Positions 1 to 6,694 of a stretch of DNA of 9,880 nucleotides are shown one piece after another; position 1 is the first letter of the stretch; each line of letters opens with the position of its first letter. Source of the stretch: JAUWMI01 sp964630455. GTDB lineage: Bacteria; Sumerlaeota; Sumerlaeia; MWCT01; JAUWMI01. The translations under genes were made by a program, and so were the position numbers. The stretch is taken from contig CAZVVA010000148.1 in the NCBI GenBank assembly GCA_964630455.1, positions 1 through 9,880 of the forward strand, read 5' to 3'. The notes under the pieces were generated by a model. That model was not told the DNA's origin. It saw only the letters and a list, made by a program, of their open reading frames with translations, and did not search any database.

Positions 1-1
1 G

Positions 2-1982
2 ATCAAGGAGGAGAATACGCTGGCGGCGAAATGCCTTAAGAATTTCGGCATTGATTTCGCCAAGGTGCAGCGCGAAGTTCTTAACCTCATTGAAGGTAGT
101 AGTGGCATGGGTGCTAAGTCGAAAGGCGACTTTGAGAAATCGCGCACCCCGGCACTGGATACCTTCGGACGCGACCTGACTCAGCTGGCGCGCGAAGGAA
201 AACTCGATCCGGTGATTGGTCGGGAAGACGAGATCGAGCGGATTCTTCAGGTACTGTGCCGGCGCACCAAGAATAATCCGATTCTTCTGGGTGAACCAGG
301 AGTCGGCAAAACCGCGATTGTTGAAGGCCTCGCTCAGAAGATTGTGGCTGGCGACATCCCGGAGCTCTTGGCTGGCAAACGCCTGCTGTCGCTTGACCTG
401 GCGGCTATTGTGGCAGGCACGAAGTACCGCGGCCAATTCGAGGAACGCTTGAAAGCTATCATGCAAGAGATACGTCGGTCACAAGACGTGGTGATCTTTA
501 TTGACGAGCTGCACACCTTGGTGGGGGCAGGCGCCGCGGAAGGTGCTATTGATGCGTCGAACATGCTGAAGCCCGCACTCTCAAGAGGTGAGCTCCAGTG
601 CATTGGCGCAACAACCCAGGAGGAATACCGCAAATATATCGAGAAGGATGGCGCACTGGAGCGCCGCTTCCAGACGATCACTATTAATCCACCAACGATT
701 GAAGAAACCGTGGATATTCTCAAGGGCTTGCGCAGCCGCTATGAGCAGCACCACGGCGTGATTATCTCGGACGAGGCAATCCACGCGGCAGTTCATCTGA
801 CAGATCGCTACGTGACCGACCGTTTTCTTCCCGACAAAGCCATTGACGTGATGGACGAGGCAGGATCGCGCGCACGACTCCAGGCTAACATCAAACCCCA
901 GGAACTCGAAGACATCGAGAAGCAGANNNNNNNNNNTTGGCCCAGAAGATATTGCCTATATTGTCTCCAAATGGACGGGGATTCCGATTCTGAAGCTCGA
1001 AGAGGGAGAGACGCAGAGGCTTCTGAAGATGGAAGCCGAGGTTTCCAAACGGGTAGTCAGTCAGCACGAAGCGCTTGGTATCATCGCGAAAGCCATTCGC
1101 AGGGCTCGCGCAGGCCTGAAGGATCCAGTACGTCCCACAGGGTCGTTCGTCTTCCTCGGCCCAACCGGCGTTGGGAAAACCGAGTTGGCTAAAGCACTGG
1201 CAGAGTTCCTGTTTGGTGATGAAGATGCCCTGGTGCGGATTGATATGTCAGAGTATATGGAGAAGTACTCAGTCTCACGTCTACTCGGAGCACCGCCAGG
1301 TTACGTAGGCTATGAAGAGGGAGGGCAGCTGACCGAGAAGGTACGGCGGAAACCGTATTCCGTGGTACTCCTGGATGAGATCGAAAAGGCTCATCCAGAC
1401 GTCTTTAGCATTCTGCTGCAGGTTTTTGACGATGGCCGTCTGACAGACAGCTGGGGACACGTGGTGGATTTCCGCAATACCGTGGTCATTTTGACCTCCA
1501 ATATCGGGACGAAGCGCATCAGAAAGGCCAGTGGGATGGGATTCCACTTGCAGGATGAGGAGGCGAGCTATGAAGCCATGAAAGAGAAGATCATGGCTGA
1601 GGTCAAGAAGACCTTCAATCCTGAATTTCTGAACCGGATTGACGAAATTATTGTATTTCGCCCCCTCAGTATTGAAGCTATTAAAACGATCGTTGACATT
1701 ATGATGCGGAAGGTGAATGAGCGGCTGGTTGATAAAAATATCACTATTCGTATCAGTGAAGAGGTAAGGGATTTTCTGGTAGAAAAAGGCTATGATCCAG
1801 AGTATGGTGCGCGCCCCCTCCGGCGGACCATCCAGCGGTGTATCGAAGATCCTCTCTCACAACTGATTATTGATGGCACTATACAGGAGAACACTGACGT
1901 CGAAACCTATCTGGAGAATGAGGAGATTCGGTTCCGCGCTACTGAGCGGAGCAAGGTCCTCGTAGACACGCCAGTGGATTAA
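2..1982 (+). CDS. clpC: ATP-dependent Clp protease ATP-binding subunit ClpC (5' partial, internal assembly gap)
   Basis: Hexameric AAA+ unfoldase that feeds proteins to the ClpP peptidase in the cytoplasm. The reading frame is already open at base 2 and begins inside the end of the N-terminal Clp domain, so the start lies outside the window. NBD1 shows the ClpC-like linker TPALDTFGRDLT, Walker A GEPGVGKT (290-313), pore loop KYRGQFEER and Walker B VVIFIDE (488-508). NBD2 follows in another frame: Walker A GPTGVGKT (1158-1181), pore loop GYVGYEEGG, Walker B VVLLDE from 1362, and sensor-2 GARPLRR. The tripeptide M-G-F at 1536-1544 sits where ClpC/ClpA carry the VGF/LGF loop that docks on ClpP, so this is probably a protease partner and not a ClpB disaggregase. 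The frame changes across the N run (927-936), where most of the M domain is missing, roughly 50 residues by comparison with remembered Bacillus ClpC. This is an assembly gap and not a mutation. The gene ends in TAA, followed by a strong terminator. Confidence 0.95.
927..936. other. Assembly gap of ten N inside clpC
   Basis: Ten N separate ...DIEKQ, the start of the ClpC M-domain coiled coil, from GPEDIAYIVSKWTGIP, the conserved sequence just before NBD2. Left of the gap the coding frame is that of base 2; right of it the frame is that of base 939. Ten is not a multiple that restores the frame, and family comparison suggests about 150 bases are absent, so the run length is probably a placeholder. 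An automatic translation through the N would produce a false C-terminus and split the gene in two. Confidence 0.95.
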
Positions 1983-2010
1983 CAGCAAAAACGCAGGTAG
2001 ATGCGAATTA

Positions 2011-2045
2011 AAAAAAGAGGGGTTAGTAATTGACCCCTCTTTTTT
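2011..2045. terminator. Bidirectional intrinsic terminator between convergent clpC and the dnaN-side genes
   Basis: A perfect 13-bp inverted repeat: bases 2011-2023 (six A then GAGGGGT) pair with 2033-2045 (ACCCCTC then six T), leaving a 9-base loop. The GC-rich upper stem and the terminal U tract on either strand fit Rho-independent termination in both directions. It lies 28 bases after the clpC stop on the plus strand and about 26 bases after the stop of the minus-strand small selenoprotein candidate (2072). The second distance supports the minus-strand transcript running through that whole extended frame. Confidence 0.93.
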
Positions 2046-2071
2046 CTATGCCTTGCCGCCAGGATTTTCCT

Positions 2072-2272
2072 TCAGGGTTGGTCTTCACCTTTAGTCGCTA
2101 TCCCGCCCATCTCCTTTTCCGAGGTGTCTGTGTCAGACGGCTTTTTTTCGCGTCGATCCTCGACACGGCAGCTCTTGGACAGTCAGGTGCTGATGCCAAA
2201 CTTGGGCAGGATGAATTTTTGCAGGGCGATCCAGAGAAGGATAATAACGGCCAGAATCAAAATGTCTTTCAT
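2072..2272 (-). CDS. Candidate small single-pass membrane selenoprotein (in-frame UGA at codon 30)
   Basis: From ATG at 2272 the frame reads M-K-D, a hydrophobic helix at about residues 4-22 (ILILAVIILLWIALQKFIL), then PKFGIST and a TGA at 2185-2183. Continuing through the TGA gives 36 more sense codons, L-S-K-S-C-R-V-E-D followed by a strongly charged tail, up to a second TGA at 2074-2072, 26 bases before the shared terminator. A hairpin immediately after the first TGA fits a bacterial SECIS element. Read through, the product is 66 residues with Sec30 and Cys35 (U-x4-C) at the membrane face. Lysines after the helix suggest that the tail is cytoplasmic. I recall small proteins of the form helix-LPKxGVxT-[U/C]-xxxSC from Geobacter-like bacteria, but cannot verify this. 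The ribosome site (GGGAAG) is weak. The gene is 133 bases downstream of dnaN with no clear promoter, so cotranscription is likely. The alternative is a plain 29-residue membrane peptide ending at the first TGA. Function unknown; a redox role is inference. Confidence 0.62.
2149..2185 (-). promoter_or_regulatory. Candidate bacterial SECIS element with its UGA codon
   Basis: Read on the minus strand: UGA (2185-2183), 15 bases, then CGUGUCGA (2167-2160), loop GGA (2159-2157) and UCGACGCG (2156-2149). The two arms form eight consecutive pairs, one of them U-G. The loop begins 23 nt after the UGA and starts with G. Bacterial SECIS elements recognised by SelB are known to be hairpins directly after the UGA, with the apical loop about 16-37 nt away and a G among its first loop bases. 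This hairpin meets both conditions. It lies inside the reading frame, as bacterial elements do. No selenocysteine machinery gene is in the window. Confidence 0.55.
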
Positions 2273-2405
2273 GAGATTTTCTTCCCGATTCGTGTGAAGT
2301 TTTCCGGCAAACAATACAATTTTGAATATCGCTCTGGCATGCGCTGCTATCTGTAAGCAATATTACAAACCACAAGAAATTCTCATGCGGCATCTTTCAC
2401 CAGCG

Positions 2406-3545
2406 TTATGCATTGCCCTGTTCCTCTGTATCTCTGGATTCCAGGTCTGCCAGCTTGATTGGCATGACGAGGTACAGGGCGTTCTGTCCGTCCGCCTCGT
2501 TAAAAATAACAGGGGCGCTGGGTGATTTCACTTTCATGATGGCTTCCTTCGTATCAACCACCCTTAGGACGTCCAGCAGGTACTTGTAGTTGAAGGCGAT
2601 GTCGAAACCACTTCCATCGTAGCTCAGAGGCACGGAACCTTCGAACGAGCCAATGTCAAAAGTCATTGCAGAGATAAATGCCTCGTTGGGCCGGAATTTG
2701 ACAAGAATCGAATTATTTTTCTCCTCCGAGATAATGGCGGCCCGGCGAATGCCCTGGATGAACACCTCCTTGTTGAGCGTTATCTGGTGCACAAAATCTT
2801 TCGGGATCACCATCTCATAGTTAGGGTAGGTTCCTTCGATCTTGTTGGAGACGTAAAGGACGTTGTGCAAATCGAAGGCAACTTGGCGCTGTCCGAATGT
2901 GACGCGAAGGGTTCCTTCATCGCGCAGGCTTTTCTGCAGCTCCGACAGAATTTTCTGCGGCACAATGGCCGACGCCGTTGTGCCCCCTTCGCAGCGCTCA
3001 AGCTCGACCTGAATAAAGCCCAGCTTTTTGCCATCAGTGGCCACGCACTTCAGCAGCTTATCCTTAATGTCCATGTAGGCCCCTAAGAGCACACGGCGCG
3101 GGTCCTTTTGCGGCACCGCAAATAGCGTCTTATTGATAACCTGTTTGAAAGTCTTCTGGGGCATCTCAAATGAGAGTAGCGGCTCGACATCAGGCCAGCG
3201 AGGGAAATCCTCCGTTGGCATTGTTGTGAGCGAGTAGTTATTTGTTTCGCAGCTAATCTTCACCAGCTTGTCTTCCAGGCTAATAGTGATACTGGCATCC
3301 GGGAGTTCCCGTACAATTTCGGCAAAGGTTGCCGCCGGAATCGTCGTCTCCCCTTTCGCTGCAGTCTCTGCGGCAATCTCGCACTTCACGCACGACTCCA
3401 TGTCACTGGCAATAAATGTGGCGGTTTTTCCCGACGCCCGGACGAGAATGTTGCCGAGGATTGGCAGAGGGCTCTGCGCAATGACAAGGTGGTGCACTAC
3501 GCTGGTCGCATAGGCCAGATCCTCCTTCTTAAAAACCACTTTCAT
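2406..3545 (-). CDS. dnaN: DNA polymerase III subunit beta (sliding clamp)
   Basis: Dimeric ring clamp that encircles DNA and tethers the replicative polymerase and other DNA enzymes through their clamp-binding peptides. The product has 379 residues, normal for the family, and three clamp domains (about 1-120, 128-250, 255-365). Family landmarks are LPILGNILVRA (27-37), TTMPTEDFPRWP (107-118), VATDGKKLGF (168-177), IVPQKILSEL (194-203), GTYPNYEMVIPK (238-249) and the C-terminal YLVMPIKL, which forms part of the peptide-binding pocket. A 14-residue acidic tail follows that motif and is slightly longer than in E. coli DnaN. ATG at 3545 is preceded by AAGGAG with 8 bases of spacing. dnaN normally sits with dnaA and recF near the origin. 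Here its neighbours are a glycosyltransferase upstream and a tiny membrane protein downstream, so the usual replication operon is broken up. A possible promoter lies at 3577-3606. Confidence 0.97.
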   Translation of the reverse strand: MKVVFKKEDLAYATSVVHHLVIAQSPLPILGNILVRASGKTATFIASDMESCVKCEIAAETAAKGETTIPAATFAEIVRELPDASITISLEDKLVKISCETNNYSLTTMPTEDFPRWPDVEPLLSFEMPQKTFKQVINKTLFAVPQKDPRRVLLGAYMDIKDKLLKCVATDGKKLGFIQVELERCEGGTTASAIVPQKILSELQKSLRDEGTLRVTFGQRQVAFDLHNVLYVSNKIEGTYPNYEMVIPKDFVHQITLNKEVFIQGIRRAAIISEEKNNSILVKFRPNEAFISAMTFDIGSFEGSVPLSYDGSGFDIAFNYKYLLDVLRVVDTKEAIMKVKSPSAPVIFNEADGQNALYLVMPIKLADLESRDTEEQGNA

Positions 3546-3562
3546 AGCAGCCGCTCCTTTTT

Positions 3563-3578
3563 ATCCGCCCAGGCGGAT
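3563..3578. repeat. Short inverted repeat in the dnaN leader
   Basis: ATCCGCC (3563-3569) and GGCGGAT (3572-3578) are perfect inverted arms around CA. The repeat lies just before the dnaN Shine-Dalgarno and touches the proposed -10 box. It has no adjoining T run, so it is not a terminator. It could be an operator or a leader hairpin affecting dnaN expression, or chance. Confidence 0.4.
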
Positions 3579-3606
3579 TCTAAAATGGAGAATTTTACCT
3601 TACCAA
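3577..3606 (-). promoter_or_regulatory. Possible sigma70-type promoter for dnaN
   Basis: On the minus strand TTGGTA (3606-3601) is followed after 18 bases by TAGAAT (3582-3577), matching four and five of six consensus positions respectively. A start near 3570 would give a leader of about 25 bases containing the AAGGAG ribosome site. It is plausible because the upstream glycosyltransferase gene stops 264 bases away, but there is no experimental or comparative support. Confidence 0.35.
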
Positions 3607-3809
3607 CTCCTGCAAACAACCGGTGCTTGGGCATGCAAAACCAGCCAGTGTGAAGGGTTTGTTTTCCTGGCCTCCCAGTATATCCACTAAGAGATACCAC
3701 ACACTCGCGGGGTGCATGGTCATGCGGTACTTTTGCGGTAACAAGAAACCGCACGTTAGCCCCTGCATCATGCAAACCAAAATTTCTCTATCAGACCCCT
3801 TGGGTGCTT

Positions 3810-5072
3810 TCAAGTAGATTTTTTCCCCTGCGTCTCCTTTATCATACGGTTGAGGATCGCAGCTTTGATCTCCATGAGACCTGCTGCAAGGAAGAGAGCG
3901 AAGAAGGGCAAGATGGGATAGAAATAACGCGCCTGTAGGGGCAGTAGGCCTGGTCGCAAGGCATCCACCACCGTTGGCACAAGAAATGGTAACAGCATCG
4001 AGCTCAGTACAAGCCCGTCAGATGTACTCAGGCCTCTTCGATAACGCCATATTCCGAAGCCAATTGCTATGGCGAAAAGGAGAAACACCACATGGTATAA
4101 GATTGGCGAGGTGCTGGCATTGAGCACCATCCACGGTGCATAGGAGAATAGCAAAGGCCAGAAGAGCGAGATGCAGAGAGCCGCGTTGTGAAGGAGCTCC
4201 GGCAAAAAGGAGGTTAGCGACAGCGCTCCAGCAGAGGGCCCAAGCCCTAGCTGGTAGGCCATGCGATCTCCCCAGAAAAGTAGAAAGACCGCAACACTGA
4301 GTAGAATAGAGGTCACGTACCAGGCCCACCGGCGGCGTGGCGTTGCCTGCAGCACGGTCATAACTACATAAGCTGGAAGAAAGAAAAGCGCAATATAGCT
4401 ACTCAAGTAACTCAGGAGAAGCAATATAGCGAGGGCTGTGCAGAACAACATACGCCTGGTCTGGGAACTCGGCATTAGTGGCCACAGGACGTGGAGGGCT
4501 AGAATGAATACCGTCACAAACGAGTAGCTTCGAATCACCGTATCCCAGAAAATGGCATAGCCAGAACAGGCGAAGATCAAACAACCGTAGCCTGCAATAC
4601 CCGGCTTGTCAGGGTAAAGACGTGTGGCCAGAATCCATAGGAGCCAGATACTGACAAGTGCCCCCAGCACATTGAGCAGTCGAAGAAACCAGAGCGGGGC
4701 CAGCATGTACTTTTCCCACAAGGCTGGATGAATCCCATCAGCCAGTGTGGCAGGCTCGCGTCCTTGTTCGCTAACGACAAATTCGGCTGGCGCATACCGC
4801 TTGCCAAGCCGGTAGTCAATAAGGTGTATAGTTGTAGCTGCGGGTGAGGTGCCGAACAGCTGGAGCCCGAGCACGTTCCATAACCGGAGCGTCCAGAAAT
4901 AGAGGGGTGGGTGTACGTCTTTCGCACTTAGGCGCGCAATTGTTCTAAAATCCTGCGTGACGAGTGCTGCGGAGAAACTCTCGTCTATCCAGAAGAAATG
5001 GCGCAGGTGGCCCACTCGTAAGCCAGTGGCCAGCAGAAGAATTGCGCACAGAACATAGCGGCCTCTCTTCAT
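3810..5072 (-). CDS. GT-C fold membrane glycosyltransferase (PMT/ArnT-like, glycosyltransferase 39 type)
   Basis: Integral membrane protein of 420 residues with about ten hydrophobic segments (roughly 5-24, 127-150, 160-200, 206-241, 248-267, 298-312, 324-341, 355-370, 383-402). Enzymes of this fold transfer a sugar from a polyprenyl-phosphate donor to protein, lipid or glycan on the outer face of the inner membrane. The first external loop holds FFWIDESFSAALV with the acidic pair Asp30-Glu31, the usual catalytic position, followed by DVHPPLYFWTLRLW (52-65), the HPPLY motif typical of PMT_2-like proteins. QARYFYP (380-386) near the C-terminus is also a common landmark. ATG at 5072 has no strong ribosome site, and an in-frame TGA lies five codons upstream, which limits the start. 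Donor and acceptor cannot be predicted. The two other surface-related genes nearby are the GT4 enzyme and the pseudopilin, both further right. It is transcribed divergently from the TPR gene. Confidence 0.85.
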   Translation of the reverse strand: MKRGRYVLCAILLLATGLRVGHLRHFFWIDESFSAALVTQDFRTIARLSAKDVHPPLYFWTLRLWNVLGLQLFGTSPAATTIHLIDYRLGKRYAPAEFVVSEQGREPATLADGIHPALWEKYMLAPLWFLRLLNVLGALVSIWLLWILATRLYPDKPGIAGYGCLIFACSGYAIFWDTVIRSYSFVTVFILALHVLWPLMPSSQTRRMLFCTALAILLLLSYLSSYIALFFLPAYVVMTVLQATPRRRWAWYVTSILLSVAVFLLFWGDRMAYQLGLGPSAGALSLTSFLPELLHNAALCISLFWPLLFSYAPWMVLNASTSPILYHVVFLLFAIAIGFGIWRYRRGLSTSDGLVLSSMLLPFLVPTVVDALRPGLLPLQARYFYPILPFFALFLAAGLMEIKAAILNRMIKETQGKKST

Positions 5073-5192
5073 CGCCGTGTCCGCTCACGCACAGTGGTGG
5101 CTCCCGATGCTGCCTTGTCGTTCTCTCTGAATGAGATGGTACGAAACGGCCGGGCATCGCAACGCTACCCGTACGCTGCAAGCAAATAATGT

Positions 5193-5221
5193 TTGACTCA
5201 TATCTCACCTCTCCATATATT
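5193..5221 (+). promoter_or_regulatory. Sigma70-type promoter for the TPR gene
   Basis: TTGACT (5193-5198), 17 bases, then TATATT (5216-5221): five of six matches in each box at ideal spacing, the best promoter in the window. Transcription would start near 5228, giving a leader of about 40 bases to the ATG at 5268 or 85 bases to the preferred GTG at 5313. It sits in the divergent region shared with the minus-strand glycosyltransferase. Confidence 0.65.
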
Positions 5222-5312
5222 GCAAAGCAAAACTACGCGATCTCGTTTTCTTAGATATTGAAGCCGGATGGTTTGGCTCGGGGAGAACTCTACACACAAC
5301 GGAGACAGCGCC

Positions 5313-6368
5313 GTGCTCAATTTCCTGGCTACCCAACAATTGGTTCTCAAAGGCGATAGGCTGGCTGCAAAAGGGCGACATGAGAAGGCAATCGCGCTCT
5401 ATCGCGAGGCTCTGAAGCGGCGCCCTGGGGAGCACCAACTCTACTTGCAAATCGCACGCCTGTCTGCAGAGGCAGGAGAGTTTCATCAAGCCGAAGAGGC
5501 CTTGAAGACCGCTATACAGTTCTCGCCCGAAAACCCTCCCTATTATCTCTTTCTCGGGCAGGTCTATTTTGATTGGGGCCGCTACGACCATGCTGTGCAG
5601 GTGCTGGAGCGTTGTTTAGCGCTTCAACCCGAGAACCAGCTCGCGCAGAATTATCAGGCCCTTGCCCTCTATAAGCAAGGCCACACCAGCGAGGCGCTCG
5701 AGCGCCTCAGCCGCGATGGCATCAGTCACAATGTGGATTTTCTCTGTCGCCTATCCCTGATGTTTGAGGAGGAACTCCTCAGACATCCGGATCGGTTCCC
5801 ACCACCGGGACCGGAAGAAACGATGTCGCGCCGGCTGTTGCTTCGGCGTTGGTACGAAGGCACGGCGCATCTGACCCTCCTCAATCGGGTGATACGCTTT
5901 TTTCTAATCCGAAGGTATTTTCGTCGCAGCTCCCGGCTGCTTTACTACGGTAATCCGCAAGGTGCACTCGAGGTCTTTCGGCTCATTCTCCAGCTTGATC
6001 CCCACAACAAAGAGGCCCACTTTGGCCAGGGCGTTGCCTATATGGAGATGCATGACCATCGCAAAGCCAAGCGTAAATTCCTCGAATTGACTTCGCTCTA
6101 TCCCGATGATCCCTTGTTTTCCGCCTACCTGGGCTTGTGCTATTATCACCTGGGAAACTACCATACCGCTGAGACATTGCTCAAGCGCACCTCAATCGAA
6201 GGGCCGGAGGACTATTCGGCGAATTACTATCTGGGGCTCAGCTATCTTGCACTCGGGCAAAAACAGGAGGCCCGGAAGTACATGAAGATTGCCTACGAAA
6301 AATATCACGTAGATACCCGCGAAGAATGCCTCAAGCGGCTCCTGGAGCGCATGTTGTCGTCTTCCTGA
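5313..6368 (+). CDS. Tetratricopeptide repeat (TPR) protein
   Basis: Predicted scaffold or adaptor built from helical TPR hairpins; partner unknown. Counting from the upstream in-frame ATG (5268, 366 residues), repeats run at about 22-54, 57-88, 91-122 and a weaker one at 125-150. A basic, non-repeat linker of about 60 residues follows (FPPPGPEETMSRRLLLRRW onward), then four more repeats at about 221-245, 249-280, 283-313 and 317-348. Typical TPR spacing is visible, for example KGRHEKAIALYREALKRRPG and LGNYHTAETLLKR. There is no signal peptide. The stretch FFLIRRYF (211-218) is hydrophobic but short and basic, so the protein is probably cytoplasmic or membrane-associated. I prefer the GTG at 5313 (352 residues) because GGAG at 5301-5304 lies 8 bases before it, whereas the ATG at 5268 has only a weak GAAG. 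Transcription probably comes from the 5193-5221 promoter. Function beyond protein-protein binding cannot be said. Confidence 0.88.
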   Translation: MLNFLATQQLVLKGDRLAAKGRHEKAIALYREALKRRPGEHQLYLQIARLSAEAGEFHQAEEALKTAIQFSPENPPYYLFLGQVYFDWGRYDHAVQVLERCLALQPENQLAQNYQALALYKQGHTSEALERLSRDGISHNVDFLCRLSLMFEEELLRHPDRFPPPGPEETMSRRLLLRRWYEGTAHLTLLNRVIRFFLIRRYFRRSSRLLYYGNPQGALEVFRLILQLDPHNKEAHFGQGVAYMEMHDHRKAKRKFLELTSLYPDDPLFSAYLGLCYYHLGNYHTAETLLKRTSIEGPEDYSANYYLGLSYLALGQKQEARKYMKIAYEKYHVDTREECLKRLLERMLSSS

Positions 6369-6374
6369 TGGATG

Positions 6375-6572
6375 TTATCCGTGGTAGGAATACTGGAAAC
6401 GCGCAGGCCACTCGGCCAGCACAACACTATGGTGGCACCCAAAAGGTTCAAGCGTCTGATCAGACATGCTACTGGCTAATTTGAGTACGGCGGCTACGAC
6501 CTGGTTGACCACTTCAGGATTAACCGTTAAGGTTTCGGAAGAAACGCCGGTTAAGCAAAAAATGATTGACAT
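6375..6572 (-). CDS. Possible small hypothetical protein (65 residues)
   Basis: An ATG-started frame of 65 codons on the minus strand ends in TAA only six bases from the TGA of the convergent TPR gene and occupies most of the otherwise empty 6369-6687 interval. Composition looks protein-like (MSIIFCLTGVSSETLTV..., a likely helix around VVNQVVAAVLKLASSM, then an aromatic and His-rich C-terminus ending YSYHG). An in-frame TAG lies four codons upstream, so the start is fixed at this ATG. The ribosome site is poor (AGG about nine bases upstream). A possible promoter TTGATA, 18 bases, TATATG (6618-6589 on the minus strand) would leave almost no leader. I recognise no family. It could be real or a chance frame. 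Confidence 0.3.
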   Translation of the reverse strand: MSIIFCLTGVSSETLTVNPEVVNQVVAAVLKLASSMSDQTLEPFGCHHSVVLAEWPARFQYSYHG

Positions 6573-6648
6573 GTAGGCTGCCTAATGACATATAGGAAGC
6601 AAATAGTGAGTGTATCAATACGTGCCAGCGGAAAGTTATCGTTCCCTT

Positions 6649-6662
6649 GGCATATTTGATGT
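6649..6662 (+). promoter_or_regulatory. Weak sigma54-like promoter signature upstream of the pseudopilin gene
   Basis: TTGGCAT ends in the usual GG/GCA core, and GG (6649-6650) is separated by exactly ten bases from GT (6661-6662), where the sigma54 consensus has GG-N10-GC. Pilin genes are often sigma54-dependent, which is why this is listed. The second element lacks the C, so the match is imperfect. Confidence 0.2.
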
Positions 6663-6670
6663 GGGTTAGC

Positions 6671-6682
6671 TGAAACGTTTCA
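6671..6682. promoter_or_regulatory. 12-bp palindrome resembling a LacI-family operator
   Basis: TGAAACGTTTCA is a perfect palindrome with the central CG and flanking AAA/TTT seen in operators of LacI-family repressors such as PurR, RbsR and CcpA-type sites. It lies 12 bases before the AGGAGGT ribosome site of the pseudopilin gene, where a bound repressor would block transcription. No regulator gene is in the window. Confidence 0.4.
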
Positions 6683-6694
6683 ACAACTTGAAAG

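Noticed and set aside
65..1192. A clpC frame starting at GTG 65 and running through the N gap to 1192
   Set aside because: The frame is already open upstream of 65 with clear ClpC sequence, and everything after the gap in that frame is out-of-frame translation.
2133..2393. 86-codon minus-strand ORF covering the small selenoprotein candidate in another frame
   Set aside because: Its composition is not protein-like, with no helix pattern, while the overlapping frame gives a clean membrane helix and a SECIS-like hairpin.
3546..3809. Possible replication origin next to dnaN
   Set aside because: No TTATNCACA-type DnaA boxes, AT-rich unwinding element or dnaA gene were seen; dnaN alone is not evidence of oriC.
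3595..3813. Minus-strand TTG-started ORF overlapping the stop of the GT-C gene
   Set aside because: Poor ribosome site, no recognisable features, and it competes with another open frame in the same stretch.
5999..6368. Read-through of the TPR gene past its TGA (open for about 37 codons)
   Set aside because: The extension has no Cys partner and no convincing hairpin at the right distance, the TPR array is complete, and the open frame is explained by overlap with the antisense ORF.
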